From NCBI GenBank assembly GCA_051954955.1, contig JBQCHF010000208.1:21146-85145 (forward strand): DNA of 64,000 nt, in the 5' to 3' direction. Source of the DNA: JBQCHF01 sp051954955 (GTDB lineage Bacteria; Actinomycetota; Actinomycetes; Motilibacterales; Motilibacteraceae). Positions 7,731-16,232 of this stretch are shown one piece after another (within the stretch, counting starts at the first letter, position 1; each line of letters opens with the position of its first letter). The translations under genes and the position numbers were made by a program. Under the pieces are notes generated by a model, which had not been told where the DNA came from, made no database searches, and worked only from the letters and a program-made list of their open reading frames with translations.

Positions 7731-9113
7731 ATGCCAGAGACGCTCGAGATCATCCCCATCGACACCCCGACTCTGGGCGACCGCTCCTACCTGGTCCACG
7801 ACGGCCAGGTCGCGTTCGCCATCGACCCGCAGCTCGACATCGACCGGGTGCTCGCCCTCGCCGCCACCCGAGGCGTCCAGGTGCGGCACGTGTTCGAGAC
7901 GCACATCCACAACGACTACGTGACCGGGGGGCGGGCGCTGGCGGACGTCACCGGTGCCAGCTACCACGTGAACGTTGCCGACCCGGTGTCCTTCGAACGG
8001 GACGCCGTCGGCGACGGCGACGTCGTCGAGGTCTCGCCGGTGCTGTCGGTGCGCGCGGTGGCGACGCCGGGGCACACCTTCACCCATCTCTCGTTCGTGC
8101 TGCTCGTGGACGGGCGTGAGGCCGGCGTCTTCACCGGCGGCTCCCTGCTGTTCGGCTCCACCGGCCGCCCGGACCTGCTCGGTCCGGAGGCGACCGACGC
8201 GCTCGTACGCGCGCAGTACCGCTCGGCGCACCGCCTGGCGGCGGAGCTCCCCGAGGGCGCCGAGGTCTTCCCCACGCACGGCTTCGGCAGCTTCTGCTCG
8301 GCCACGCAGACCGAGGGCACCTCGTCCACCATCGGCCAGGAGAAGCGCAGCAACCCGGCGCTGACCCAGAGCGAGCACGACTACGTCGAGCAGCTGCTGG
8401 CCGGGCTGGACGCGTTCCCGGCGTACTACGCGCACATGAACCCGGCCAACCTGGCCGCGCCGGTCCAGGCGCCGGACCTGTCCCTGCCCCGGATCGTCGA
8501 CGCCGCCGAGCTGCGCGAGCGGATCGAGGCAGGGGAGTGGGTCGTCGACCTGCGCAGCCGCACCGCGTTCGCCGCGGGCCATGCGCCGGGCACGCTGAAC
8601 TTCGGGCTGGACGGCTCCTTCGCGACCTACCTGGGCTGGATGGTGCCGTGGGGCACGCCGATCACCCTGCTGGGCGAGACCGCCGCGCAGGTGGCGGAGG
8701 CGCAGCGCGAGCTCGTGCGCATCGGCATCGACCGGCCGGCGGCGGCCGCCACCGGCAGCCCCGAGCAGTGGTCCGACCTCCCGCTCGGGACGATGGCGCG
8801 CGCGACGTTCGCCGACCTCCGCTCGGCCCGCGCCGAGCGGGACGTGACGGTGCTGGACGTGCGCCGCGACCTCGAGTGGGCGCAGAGCCACGTCGTCGGT
8901 GCCGTGCACGTGCCGCTGCACGAGCTGCTCGTCCGACTGGACGAGGTGCCCGCCGGTGAGGTGTGGGTGCACTGCCAGGGCGGCTATCGGTCGTCGCTGG
9001 CCGCCTCGGTCCTGCTCGCCAACGGGCGGCAGGTCGTCGCGGTGGACGACGAGTTCGGCAACGCCGAGAAGGCGGGCCTGCCGCTCGAGGTGCCCTCGGA
9101 GGCAGCGGCCTGA
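7731..9113 (+). CDS. Metallo-beta-lactamase-fold hydrolase fused to two rhodanese domains (CstB/ETHE1-like)
   Basis: Residues 1-240 form an MBL domain related to persulfide dioxygenases, and residues about 250-460 hold two rhodanese domains. The metal motif reads THIHNDYVTGG (His58, His60, Asp62, Tyr63), with further histidines at 115 (TPGHTF) and 183 (FPTHGFGS). The ETHE1 aspartate ligand is replaced by Gly137 in FTGGSLL, so the metal site is not the canonical one. The first rhodanese domain has no active cysteine, while the second has VHCQGGYRSS with Cys415. The fusion sits between a rhodanese and a sulfite-exporter-like gene, as in cst operons. A role in persulfide oxidation or sulfur transfer is likely, but true dioxygenase activity is uncertain because of the missing ligand. 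Confidence 0.85.
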   Translation: MPETLEIIPIDTPTLGDRSYLVHDGQVAFAIDPQLDIDRVLALAATRGVQVRHVFETHIHNDYVTGGRALADVTGASYHVNVADPVSFERDAVGDGDVVEVSPVLSVRAVATPGHTFTHLSFVLLVDGREAGVFTGGSLLFGSTGRPDLLGPEATDALVRAQYRSAHRLAAELPEGAEVFPTHGFGSFCSATQTEGTSSTIGQEKRSNPALTQSEHDYVEQLLAGLDAFPAYYAHMNPANLAAPVQAPDLSLPRIVDAAELRERIEAGEWVVDLRSRTAFAAGHAPGTLNFGLDGSFATYLGWMVPWGTPITLLGETAAQVAEAQRELVRIGIDRPAAAATGSPEQWSDLPLGTMARATFADLRSARAERDVTVLDVRRDLEWAQSHVVGAVHVPLHELLVRLDEVPAGEVWVHCQGGYRSSLAASVLLANGRQVVAVDDEFGNAEKAGLPLEVPSEAAA

Positions 9114-9183
9114 GCCCGTATCCCCCCGCAGTCGCGGAACCGACCGCCACCGCCCTCCTCGCAGGCACGGAAAGGAGGACCCC

Positions 9184-10061
9184 TTGCTCGCCCTGGCTCT
9201 CCCGGTGGGACTGCTCATCGGACTCTCGCTCGGCGCCCTGGGTGGCGGCGGGTCCATCCTCACCGTCCCCGCGCTGGTGTACCTGCTCGGGCAGTCACCG
9301 CATGAGGCGACGACCGGGTCGCTGCTGATCGTCGCGGTCACGTCGCTGGCCGGCATGGTGGCGCACTGGCGCGCCGGTCGGGTGCGGCTGCTTCCAGGGC
9401 TGGCGTTCGGTGTCCTCGGGGTGGCCGGGTCCTACGTCGGGAGCCGGCTCTCCGCCGGGGCCGACCCCTACGTCCTGCTCACCGGGTTCGCCGTCCTCAT
9501 GCTGGTGGCGGCCGCCGCGATGCTCAAGCGCTGCGACTGCGTCCATCTCCGACGATTACGTCGGAGAGCAGGAGGCTGGGCCCGCTCCCGGGACGAGCGC
9601 CCCGGCGGGCCGGGGCGGGGCCACCACGCTCGAGCGGGTGCGTCTGGAGACGCCGAGCCCGGCGCCGCGGCTCGACGCCGGCCGCGCGGTGAGGGTGCTC
9701 GTGGCGGCCACCGTGGTCGGGCTGCTCACCGGGTTCTTCGGCGTGGGAGGCGGCTTCGTCATCGTGCCCGCGCTGGTCATCGTGCTCGGTTTCCCGATGC
9801 CGGTGGCCGTGAGGACCTCGCTGCTGGTCATCTCCGTCAACAGCGCGGCGGCCCTGGCCCTCCCGCCTCGGCGGGGGCGTCCACCTGGACTGGCCGCTGC
9901 TGGGGCTGTTCGGACTGGCTGCCATCGGCGGGACGCTGCTGGGCACCCAGGTCGCCTCGCGGGTCTCGCCGGCCCGGCTGTCGGTCGCCTTCACCGGCCT
10001 GCTGGTCCTGGTCGCCCTCTACACGCTGGCCCGCTCGCTCCCGCAGCTGCTGGGCGGCTGA
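9184..10061 (+). pseudogene. TauE/SafE family sulfite/anion exporter, broken by two frameshifts
   Basis: A TTG at 9184 behind AAAGGAGG (9171-9178) opens a clear TauE/SafE membrane protein: LALPVGLLIGLSLGALGGGG and ATTGSLLIVAVTSLAGM follow. Homology then moves to the next frame for the second half (VVGLLTGFFGVGGGFVIVPA, RTSLLVISVNSAAALA). It moves again to the third frame for GGGVHLDWPLLGLFGLAAIG and the end at 10061. The second break is explained by one extra C in the CCC at 9858-9860. The first lies in the hydrophilic loop between about 9535 and 9690, next to a perfect hairpin. Each break shifts by +1. It is either a recent pseudogene or two base-call errors. Intact relatives export sulfite or related sulfur anions, which fits the operon. 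Confidence 0.8.
9547..9566 (+). other. Hairpin at the first frame break of the TauE-like gene
   Basis: CTCCGACG and CGTCGGAG pair perfectly around an ATTA loop. The hairpin sits at the point where coding similarity leaves the first frame. Confidence 0.6.
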
Positions 10062-10180
10062 GCGGGCCGACCGGCCTCGGTCCTCTCCGCCGATCGCCCC
10101 GCGCGCAACCAGCCGTTCATCCGCTGGTCGCCCGCCCGTCGCTGACCTGCGGTGCGACGGATGCCGACGAGGACAGCGTG

Positions 10181-11980
10181 GTGTCCGACTCGCTGTCCCC
10201 GCTGAGCATCCTCGCCGCCCCTCTTCCGATCACACCGCTGGGCGGGCAGGTGGCCACCGTCGGCCAGGTCAGTGCCTCCCTCAGCGTCGTCGACCCCACG
10301 CTGCCGGTGCCCGTCCTCGATGCGCTCTTCCAGCAGGACCCCGCGCTGCGGGCGGTCGCGGTCCCTGATCCTGTCGTCGACGCGTCGTGGTCCCTGGTCA
10401 CCCGCGACCGGCTGCAGGCCGCCCTGGTGGGGAGGTTCGGCTACGGCCATGCGCTGCTCCAGCGGCGGACCGTCGCCGACGTCGTCCCGTCCGGCACGCT
10501 CGTGCTGGAGCCGGACCTGCCGCTGCCGCACGCCGCCGCCCGCATCCTGGCGCGGCCCCAGGAGCACCGCTACGACGACGTTCTCGTGCTCCCGTCGGGT
10601 GGTGGGACCGGCGGCCCCCGGCTGCTGGTGGTCTCCGCCGTGCTCGAGCACCTCGCCGACGCCTACCGGGCGCTGGCCCTGCACGACGCCCTCACCGGCC
10701 TGCCCAACCGGCTGCTGCTGGAGGAGACCGGCGGCGAGCTGCTCGGTCCGCCGGAGGCGGCCGCCGCCGTCCTCTACGTCGACCTGGACGGCTTCAAGGA
10801 CGTGAACGACACGCTCGGGCACCGGGCGGGGGACCAGATCCTGTCGGAGTTCGCGCAGCGGCTCGTGGCCGCGGTGCGGGCGGAGGACGTCGTCGCCCGC
10901 CTGGGAGGCGACGAGTTCGCCATCCTCCTACCGGGTGTCGGTGAGGAGCAGGCGCTGCGGGTGGCCGAGCGGGCCCTGCTGGTGGCGTCGGCCCCGTTCG
11001 TCGTCGACGGTGTCCCGGTCACGCTGTCCGCCAGCGTGGGGGTGGCGATGGCCGGCGAGGTGGGTGCCGAACGCGCCCTGAGCAGGTTGGACGTTCTGCT
11101 GCGGCACGCCGACGGGGCGATGCTGCGGGCCAAGGCGAGCGGCAAGGGGCGGGTCGGCCGGTTGCGGGCCGACACCGGTGCCTCGCACGACCCCTCCGCG
11201 CGAGCCGCGGTCCGGCGTCGGCTCGCGGTGGTCATCGCGCACGGCGGCTTCGAGCTGCACTACCAGCCCAAGGGAGACCTGCTGACCGGCGAGGTGCGCG
11301 AGGTGGAGGCGCTGCTGCGCTGGTCCGACGAGGAGCTGGGGGCGGTCTCGCCGGCGCAGTTCATCCCGGTGGCCGAGGCCAGCGGCCAGATCGTGCCCAT
11401 CGGGCGCTGGGTGCTCGATGCGGCCTGCGAGCAGGCGGCGTCGTGGCACCGCGACGGGCGCGGGCTGGTGATGTCGGTGAACGTCTCTCCGGTGCAGCTG
11501 GCCAACCCCGAGCTCGTCGACGACGTCGCCGCGGCGCTGAGGAGGCACCGGCTGCCGGCCGACCTGCTGCGCCTGGAGGTGACCGAAACGGCCGCGGTGA
11601 TCGACCAGGTCGGCACCCTGCAGCAGCTGCACGCCCTGCGCGGGCTCGGGGTGCGCCTCTCGCTGGACGACTTCGGCACCGGCTACTCCAGCCTGGCGAT
11701 GCTGCGCACGCTGCCGGTGGACGCGGTGAAGATCGACAAGGCGTTCATCGACCACCTCGACGTCGAGCCCGCCGACGCGCTCCTCGTCGGCGGGGTGATC
11801 CGGGTCGCGCACGCCCTGGGGCTCACCGTGGTGGCCGAGGGCGTCGAGCGGCCAGAGCAGCTCGAACGGCTGCGGGAGCTGGGTTGCGACGGCGTCCAGG
11901 GCTACCTCCTGGCCCGGCCGGCTCCGGCGGCGGCGCTGGGGCGCGTCGTCGACGGGGTGGTCGACGTGCTGCGCGGCTGA
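10181..11980 (+). CDS. GGDEF-EAL protein (cyclic di-GMP synthase/phosphodiesterase)
   Basis: This is a cytoplasmic c-di-GMP turnover enzyme of about 599 residues. Residues 1-165 form an N-terminal region that I do not recognise with certainty; it resembles a paired CBS-like or receiver-like sensory module. The GGDEF domain spans about 170-335 with LTGLPNRLLLEE, DLDGFKDVND, an intact GGDEF at 242-246 and an RAED inhibitory-site motif five residues before it. The EAL domain spans about 345-590 with EAL at 376-378, NVSPVQL, EVTE, DDFGTGYSS and AEGVE all present. Both activities could therefore be intact. GTG 10178 or 10181 follows GAGGA; the second is chosen. It has no membrane segment. The target process cannot be read from the neighbours. 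Confidence 0.88.
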   Translation: MSDSLSPLSILAAPLPITPLGGQVATVGQVSASLSVVDPTLPVPVLDALFQQDPALRAVAVPDPVVDASWSLVTRDRLQAALVGRFGYGHALLQRRTVADVVPSGTLVLEPDLPLPHAAARILARPQEHRYDDVLVLPSGGGTGGPRLLVVSAVLEHLADAYRALALHDALTGLPNRLLLEETGGELLGPPEAAAAVLYVDLDGFKDVNDTLGHRAGDQILSEFAQRLVAAVRAEDVVARLGGDEFAILLPGVGEEQALRVAERALLVASAPFVVDGVPVTLSASVGVAMAGEVGAERALSRLDVLLRHADGAMLRAKASGKGRVGRLRADTGASHDPSARAAVRRRLAVVIAHGGFELHYQPKGDLLTGEVREVEALLRWSDEELGAVSPAQFIPVAEASGQIVPIGRWVLDAACEQAASWHRDGRGLVMSVNVSPVQLANPELVDDVAAALRRHRLPADLLRLEVTETAAVIDQVGTLQQLHALRGLGVRLSLDDFGTGYSSLAMLRTLPVDAVKIDKAFIDHLDVEPADALLVGGVIRVAHALGLTVVAEGVERPEQLERLRELGCDGVQGYLLARPAPAAALGRVVDGVVDVLRG

Positions 11981-12019
11981 CCCCGGGCCGCTACCCGGCT
12001 GAGCGGCCGGCCGGCTGGT

Positions 12020-12025
12020 TAGGGT
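12020..12025 (+). promoter_or_regulatory. -10 element of a probable leaderless promoter
   Basis: TAGGGT ends seven bases before the GTG at 12033, and no ribosome-binding site is visible. This spacing fits a leaderless transcript. Confidence 0.45.
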
Positions 12026-12032
12026 GCTTTCC

Positions 12033-12800
12033 GTGCCGAGTCCCGCAGAACGGCTCTACGCTAAGGCGTTCGACAGCCGGTGCGCGGCGGTCGAGAGGGA
12101 CGGGTCCCGGCGGGTGGACGGTCCGGGGATCCGGGGACTGGTCGGTGCCGGGGACGGCGGTCGCACCCAGCTCCTGGTCCTGGACGACCGGGCCGTCGAG
12201 CTGCTCACGGCGGTGCTGCCCTCGGTCTCGGCCGGCACCGTGCGCGTCCTCGAGGCCGCTCCGCGGTCCGCCGAGCTGCTGCGGCTGGACGGAGGCTGGA
12301 CCCCGAAGAGCGTCACAGCCATGGTGTGCGCCGACCTGCGGTCCCTCCCCGACCCCGTGCTGCCCGGCGGGATCTCCCTACGTCCGGTGCGCCGCGTGCC
12401 TGAGGATGCCGTGGACGGGGTGCCGCTGGCCGATGCCGTCCGAGCGGCGGCGCTGGCGGCACCGGCGGGAGAGATCGCGCCGGACGGGCTGGCGGCGTAC
12501 CTGGCGTCGTTGTCGGACGACGTTCGGCTCCTCGCGGCGGTGGACGACGACGGAGCGGTGCTCGGTACGAGCGGATCGCGGACCTTCTCCGCCGATGCCT
12601 ACGTGATCTTCGTCAACACCGTCCCCGCCTGGCGACGGCGAGGTGTGGGTCTGGCGATGACCGCCGCGGCGCTGCGCTCCGCGAGAGAGGCGGGAGCCAG
12701 CCGGGCCTGCCTGGACGCCAGCGCGGCCGGCATCCCCCTCTACGAGCGTCTGGGCTTCGCCGCGGCCGGCCGGCTCACCCAGTTCTCCCGCAGCCGCTGA
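12033..12800 (+). CDS. GNAT family N-acetyltransferase with N-terminal extension
   Basis: This is a predicted acetyl-CoA-dependent acetyltransferase of about 255 residues. The C-terminal half carries the GNAT core: INTVPAWRRRGVG-like motif A (here VNTVPAWRRRGVGLAMTAAA) and the closing IPLYERLGF. The N-terminal 110 residues are unlike standard GNAT folds and may bind the acceptor. GTG 12033 is chosen because a TAGGGT -10 stands seven bases upstream, suggesting a leaderless message. GTG 12024 is the alternative. Substrate is unknown. It is followed, on the opposite strand, by a second unrelated GNAT gene. Confidence 0.82.
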   Translation: MPSPAERLYAKAFDSRCAAVERDGSRRVDGPGIRGLVGAGDGGRTQLLVLDDRAVELLTAVLPSVSAGTVRVLEAAPRSAELLRLDGGWTPKSVTAMVCADLRSLPDPVLPGGISLRPVRRVPEDAVDGVPLADAVRAAALAAPAGEIAPDGLAAYLASLSDDVRLLAAVDDDGAVLGTSGSRTFSADAYVIFVNTVPAWRRRGVGLAMTAAALRSAREAGASRACLDASAAGIPLYERLGFAAAGRLTQFSRSR

Positions 12801-12885
12801 GGCTCCGCGCGGACCACCGGCGACAGCCGGGGAGCGCCGGGTCCAACGTCCTCGAGGCGTCCGTACTCGGGGAGACCCTGGGACG

Positions 12886-13341
12886 CTATGGACGACCCGG
12901 TCGCTGCAGCAGATCTGGGGAGGACTCGAAGCCCAGCCGCTCGTACAGCGGCACCGCGCGGGGACTGGACTGGACCGTCACCGTGACCGCCCCGGCGTCC
13001 GCGGCGCGGTCGCAGGCCGCCGCGACCAGCGCCGCGCCGATGCCCTGTCCTCGGTGCTGCGGCAGGACGAAGACGCTCTGGATGTCTGCGCCCAGCCGGC
13101 CCGTCGCTCCGGGTCGTGGAGCCCTCGGGAGCATGGCGACCCAGGCCATGCCCGCGAGCTCCGTGTCGGAGAGGCGGGCGACGAACGCCGCGTGCGAGTC
13201 CCGGTGGGCGGACCACCACTGCGCGAGCTCGACCGCGAAGTCGGCGACAGTCTGCTCCGCGGGTGCCGCGTCGACGTGCATCCAGCACAGGAGCCTGGAC
13301 AGCTCGGTGGCATCGTCCTCGCCGGCTTGGTCGATGTGCAT
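12886..13341 (-). CDS. GNAT family N-acetyltransferase
   Basis: This is a single-domain 151-residue acetyltransferase. The acetyl-CoA motif is VFVLPQHRGQGIGAALVAAA, with Q/R-x-x-G-x-G present, and the fold closes with AVPLYERLGFE. Typical substrates are small amines, peptides or antibiotics, and nothing in the sequence narrows it. The ATG start is 59 bases from the GTG of a divergent VOC gene, so the two share a short promoter region. A degenerate -10 (CAGACT) lies six bases before the ATG, which hints at leaderless expression but is weak. Confidence 0.85.
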   Translation of the reverse strand: MHIDQAGEDDATELSRLLCWMHVDAAPAEQTVADFAVELAQWWSAHRDSHAAFVARLSDTELAGMAWVAMLPRAPRPGATGRLGADIQSVFVLPQHRGQGIGAALVAAACDRAADAGAVTVTVQSSPRAVPLYERLGFESSPDLLQRPGRP

Positions 13342-13387
13342 GCGATGAGTCTGGCAGTGAGAACGTCCCAGACCTTCGTGCCGGCCG

Positions 13388-13393
13388 TATGGT
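13388..13393 (+). promoter_or_regulatory. -10 element of a probable leaderless promoter (VOC gene)
   Basis: TATGGT is followed by six bases and then the GTG start at 13400. There is no Shine-Dalgarno sequence in the gap. Confidence 0.5.
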
Positions 13394-13399
13394 TACGCA

Positions 13400-13771
13400 G
13401 TGACCGAGCCGGGACAGGCGAGCCTGGTGGCTATCTCGCTGGACTGCCCAGACCCGCAGCGCCTCGCCGACTTCTACCGGGAGCTGCTCGGTGGCCGGCA
13501 GTTGTGGGCGAAGACGTCCAGCGTCGGGATCGAGGTTGCTGGCGCGGTCCTTGTGGCGCAACGGGTCAAGGACTACCTCCCTCCGGTCTGGCCCGGGGCC
13601 TCGATCGTGCACCTGGACCTGACCGCCGACGACCTCGAGCTGGCGGTTGCCCGCGCGGTCGCCCTGGGCGCGACCGTGCCTGCCCAGCCGGACACGCGCT
13701 GGCGCGTGCTGCTCGACCCTGCCGGTCACCCGTTCTGTCTGACGCCGTTCACGCCGGACTCGGTGAGCTGA
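13400..13771 (+). CDS. VOC/glyoxalase-like domain protein
   Basis: This small cytoplasmic protein of 123 residues has one vicinal-oxygen-chelate module pair: ISLDCPDPQRLADFYRELLG at the N-terminus and WRVLLDPAGHPFCLTP at the C-terminus. Members of this subgroup are annotated as glyoxalase-like or antibiotic-binding proteins, often dimeric. The metal-ligand pattern is incomplete for a true glyoxalase I, so catalytic function is uncertain. It is divergent from a GNAT gene and appears to be transcribed without a leader. Confidence 0.8.
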   Translation: MTEPGQASLVAISLDCPDPQRLADFYRELLGGRQLWAKTSSVGIEVAGAVLVAQRVKDYLPPVWPGASIVHLDLTADDLELAVARAVALGATVPAQPDTRWRVLLDPAGHPFCLTPFTPDSVS

Positions 13772-13796
13772 CCAGCGGTTGTCCCACGCTCTTGTG

Positions 13797-15149
13797 TCAG
13801 CGGGGTGGTGGCTCGCGTCTGATCCAGGGGCGTGCGGGGTCGATCCAGGCAGGGGGGCGCCACTCGACGACGCCTGGCTCGGGGGTGCGGCGCAGGTCCC
13901 AGCCGCCTTCGTGGACGAGCCAGTGTTCGTGTCCGCACAGGGGTGCGCTGTTGGCCAGGCTGGTGGGGCCGTCGTCGGCCCAGTGGTCGAGGTGGTGGGC
14001 GGTGGTCTGCGACGGGGGTGCGGTGCAGCCGATGCCGCAGCAGCCGCCGAACTCGACGGCCAGGGCCCGGTAGATGGTGGCGGTGGCGAGGCGCACTTCT
14101 CGGCCGAGGTCGAGCGGTTGTCCGCGTGAGCCGAGGACCGCGGGGACGAGTTTGGCGTCGCAGGCCAGGCGTCTGAGCGTGGCGGGGGCGAGGCGGTCGC
14201 CGTGCTCGGTGAGCCCGGGCAGGTAGCCGGCCGGCTGACCGGTGTCGGCGTCCAGGAGCCCTGCGGCCGCGCTGCGGGACTTTAGGGTCTGCAGCGGCAT
14301 GGTGATGAGGGCTTGGACGGGTTCGCCGTGCCGACGCGGCAGGTCGTCGTGGTCCGCGGCGAGCCGGACCAGGGTGGCCAGGGCGTCGGCGCGTCGCTGC
14401 GGGAGCGTCCGACGCGCTGACCGAGAAAGCGCTGATTCCTCGTCGTTCTCGCTGTCGTTGCGCATGACCGCGTCCAGGGCGGTCATCAGCAGCGAGGCGG
14501 ACTCCTTGGTCAGCCGTCCCGAGATCCGGTACATGGCCCCGTCGGTGGCCACGTCCGGGGTGACGGCGACCTCGCGCAGAGAGTGGGCGAGCTTCTCGTC
14601 CTGGTCGAGCTTCTTCCCGCGGTCGGGGTCCAGGCAGTCCGCGATCTTCGCGGCGGCGGCGGTGAGGTGCTTGCGGGTCAGCCGCGGGGCCCAGTCCAGC
14701 AGGAACTCCTCGCCCTGCTCGATCTCCTCGACGGTGACTGTGCCGACGCGCTTGATGAGCCGCAGCCCGTCCACGATAGCCAACGCCTTGGTCTCGCACA
14801 CCGATCCCTCGGCGATCGCCGCCAGGACCTGCTCGCTGCCCTCGCGGGCCAGGCGGACCTGCTTGGCGGCGTCGATGTGGTCGATCGTCAGCAGCTGCGC
14901 CAGCCAGAACGGTGTCGTGCGGGCGTGCACGGCGTCGGCGACCGAGCGGTCGTCGGCCTCCTTGACCAGGGACAGCCGCAGCGCGGCGAGCTGGTTCTCC
15001 AGCGACACCGTCAGCTGCACCGACGGGCCGAGCTGCCCGGTCTCCAGCTGCCAGACCGGGGCCGCCAGCGCCGCCGCGACCGCCTCCTGGACCGCGGCCA
15101 GGGCGCAGGTGAGCGCCTGCTGCGGCGGTGGGGCGGCGTCCTCTGACAC
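13797..15149 (-). CDS. DUF222 / HNH endonuclease domain protein (13E12 repeat family)
   Basis: This 450-residue protein joins an N-terminal DUF222 helical domain (about residues 20-330) to a C-terminal HNH nuclease motif. The nuclease region holds CGIGCTAPPSQTTAHHLDHW, then LANSAPLCGHEHWLVH, which supplies the paired His, Asn and His. These multicopy proteins are hallmarks of actinobacteria such as Geodermatophilaceae and Mycobacterium. Their biological role is unsettled, with mobile-element or defence links proposed. The GTG start is six bases after a TAGGTT -10 on the minus strand, which suggests a leaderless message. A second, divergent family member lies at 33940-35625. Confidence 0.88.
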   Translation of the reverse strand: MSEDAAPPPQQALTCALAAVQEAVAAALAAPVWQLETGQLGPSVQLTVSLENQLAALRLSLVKEADDRSVADAVHARTTPFWLAQLLTIDHIDAAKQVRLAREGSEQVLAAIAEGSVCETKALAIVDGLRLIKRVGTVTVEEIEQGEEFLLDWAPRLTRKHLTAAAAKIADCLDPDRGKKLDQDEKLAHSLREVAVTPDVATDGAMYRISGRLTKESASLLMTALDAVMRNDSENDEESALSRSARRTLPQRRADALATLVRLAADHDDLPRRHGEPVQALITMPLQTLKSRSAAAGLLDADTGQPAGYLPGLTEHGDRLAPATLRRLACDAKLVPAVLGSRGQPLDLGREVRLATATIYRALAVEFGGCCGIGCTAPPSQTTAHHLDHWADDGPTSLANSAPLCGHEHWLVHEGGWDLRRTPEPGVVEWRPPAWIDPARPWIRREPPPR

Positions 15150-15155
15150 ACCTCG

Positions 15156-15161
15156 AACCTA
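15156..15161 (-). promoter_or_regulatory. -10 element of a probable leaderless promoter (DUF222-HNH gene 1)
   Basis: TAGGTT read on the minus strand is followed by six bases and the GTG at 15149. Confidence 0.5.
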
Positions 15162-15256
15162 GACGGGGCCACCGACAGTTCTCCTTGTCAGACAACGAGA
15201 AAGCCGAGCGTCAGGGTCAACTCCTGGCAAAGGATCCGAGTCGTCTGTGTGGCCCT

Positions 15257-15640
15257 TCAGCCTGCCGGTCTGTCCCGCAGGCCGAACCACCCGCACCACT
15301 CATCACGGTTGAAGCGCTCGGGATGGTCGACCACCTCCAGGACGCGGCGCCCCCAGGTCGACACCCACGAGTCCGAGGACCTCTCGGCCAACACGGCTGC
15401 CGCGACGAGCACCGGGTCGGAATGCTCGGAGTGGCCGGCCAGGCAGTAGAGCGCGCCGACGAGGTAGTCGCGCGAGGGGCAGTCCGGGTCACCGACCAGC
15501 TCCAGGAGCACGTCGAGATTGTCCAGCTCCGCGATGATGACGTCCCAGTCCTGCATCGGCTCCCAGCCGCCGCGGTAGGCCCACGCACGGATCTCGTCGT
15601 GCGTGGGATTGACCCGGTCCGCGAATCCCCCGTCCCCCAT
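15257..15640 (-). CDS. Small conserved actinobacterial protein of unknown function
   Basis: This is a soluble, acidic protein of about 127 residues from the ATG at 15640; an in-frame GTG 36 bases upstream would add 12 residues. It opens with NPTHDEIRAWAYRGG and QDWDVII, then LVGDPDCPSRDYLVGALYCL. I associate this pattern with an uncharacterised actinobacterial family related by shape to immunity-type proteins, but I cannot confirm it. No membrane or signal segments occur. It lies directly upstream of the DUF222-HNH gene on the same strand, although a leaderless promoter between them suggests separate transcription. Confidence 0.6.
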   Translation of the reverse strand: MGDGGFADRVNPTHDEIRAWAYRGGWEPMQDWDVIIAELDNLDVLLELVGDPDCPSRDYLVGALYCLAGHSEHSDPVLVAAAVLAERSSDSWVSTWGRRVLEVVDHPERFNRDEWCGWFGLRDRPAG

Positions 15641-16232
15641 GCGCTCATGGTGGCAGCGGACCACCGCGTTCCTCAACGTCGAACCGGCGCGGTCCCAGCG
15701 GTCACCTCGGTGAGTACGGCGTCAGAGGCTGGCTACTCGAGCCGAACAGGCCCAGGTCGTCCTGTCGTACGCCTGCCCCGAACGACGAGCACTGGGTGAG
15801 CACCATCTAACTAGCGGGACAGGAGGGGCAGGTCGACGACTGGCAGCGCGGGGAGAGCCCGGTGTCGGTGTGGTTCGAGGCGCTGGGCGAGGGTGCCTTC
15901 CTCGAAGAGCAGGCACTGACGCCGACGGGCCGCAGCGCCCCTCGCCCCCCCCGGCCTCTCCGCGTGCGGTGCACCGTCCCGCTGATCGGGACGGGCAGAC
16001 CGGCAGCAAGGGTTCCCTCGCCTTCGTCATCATCGAGGAACTCGACTTCTACAGGTAGCGAAGCTCTCGTCAGCCCGTGACGTGCGTAGCCGCGACCGTC
16101 GACCGGCTGGGCACGCTCCAGGTTGGTCACCCGAGCCCGGGCCAGCTTGCCCCTCACGTGGGGGGACGGCGTTCGACCTGCACCCACCTGACGTGGACGC
16201 CGGACTCCTGACTCGGTCAGCGGAAGTGCCGG
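15641..16232. other. 592-bp stretch without a convincing gene
   Basis: Several short frames exist but none shows family features. Two adjacent plus-strand frames (from 15862 and from 15870) each look locally protein-like, with VWFEALGEGAFLEEQ in one and GSLAFVIIEELDFYR in the other. This would be consistent with a frameshifted relic. I cannot name a family. Confidence 0.4.

Noticed and set aside
11995..12016. Short inverted repeats between the GGDEF-EAL and GNAT genes as a terminator
   Set aside because: The stems are about 5 bp and interrupted, no better than expected in GC-rich DNA.
13797..15149. DUF222-HNH gene as part of a restriction or defence system
   Set aside because: No methyltransferase, helicase or toxin-antitoxin partner is adjacent; the HNH motif alone does not support that claim.
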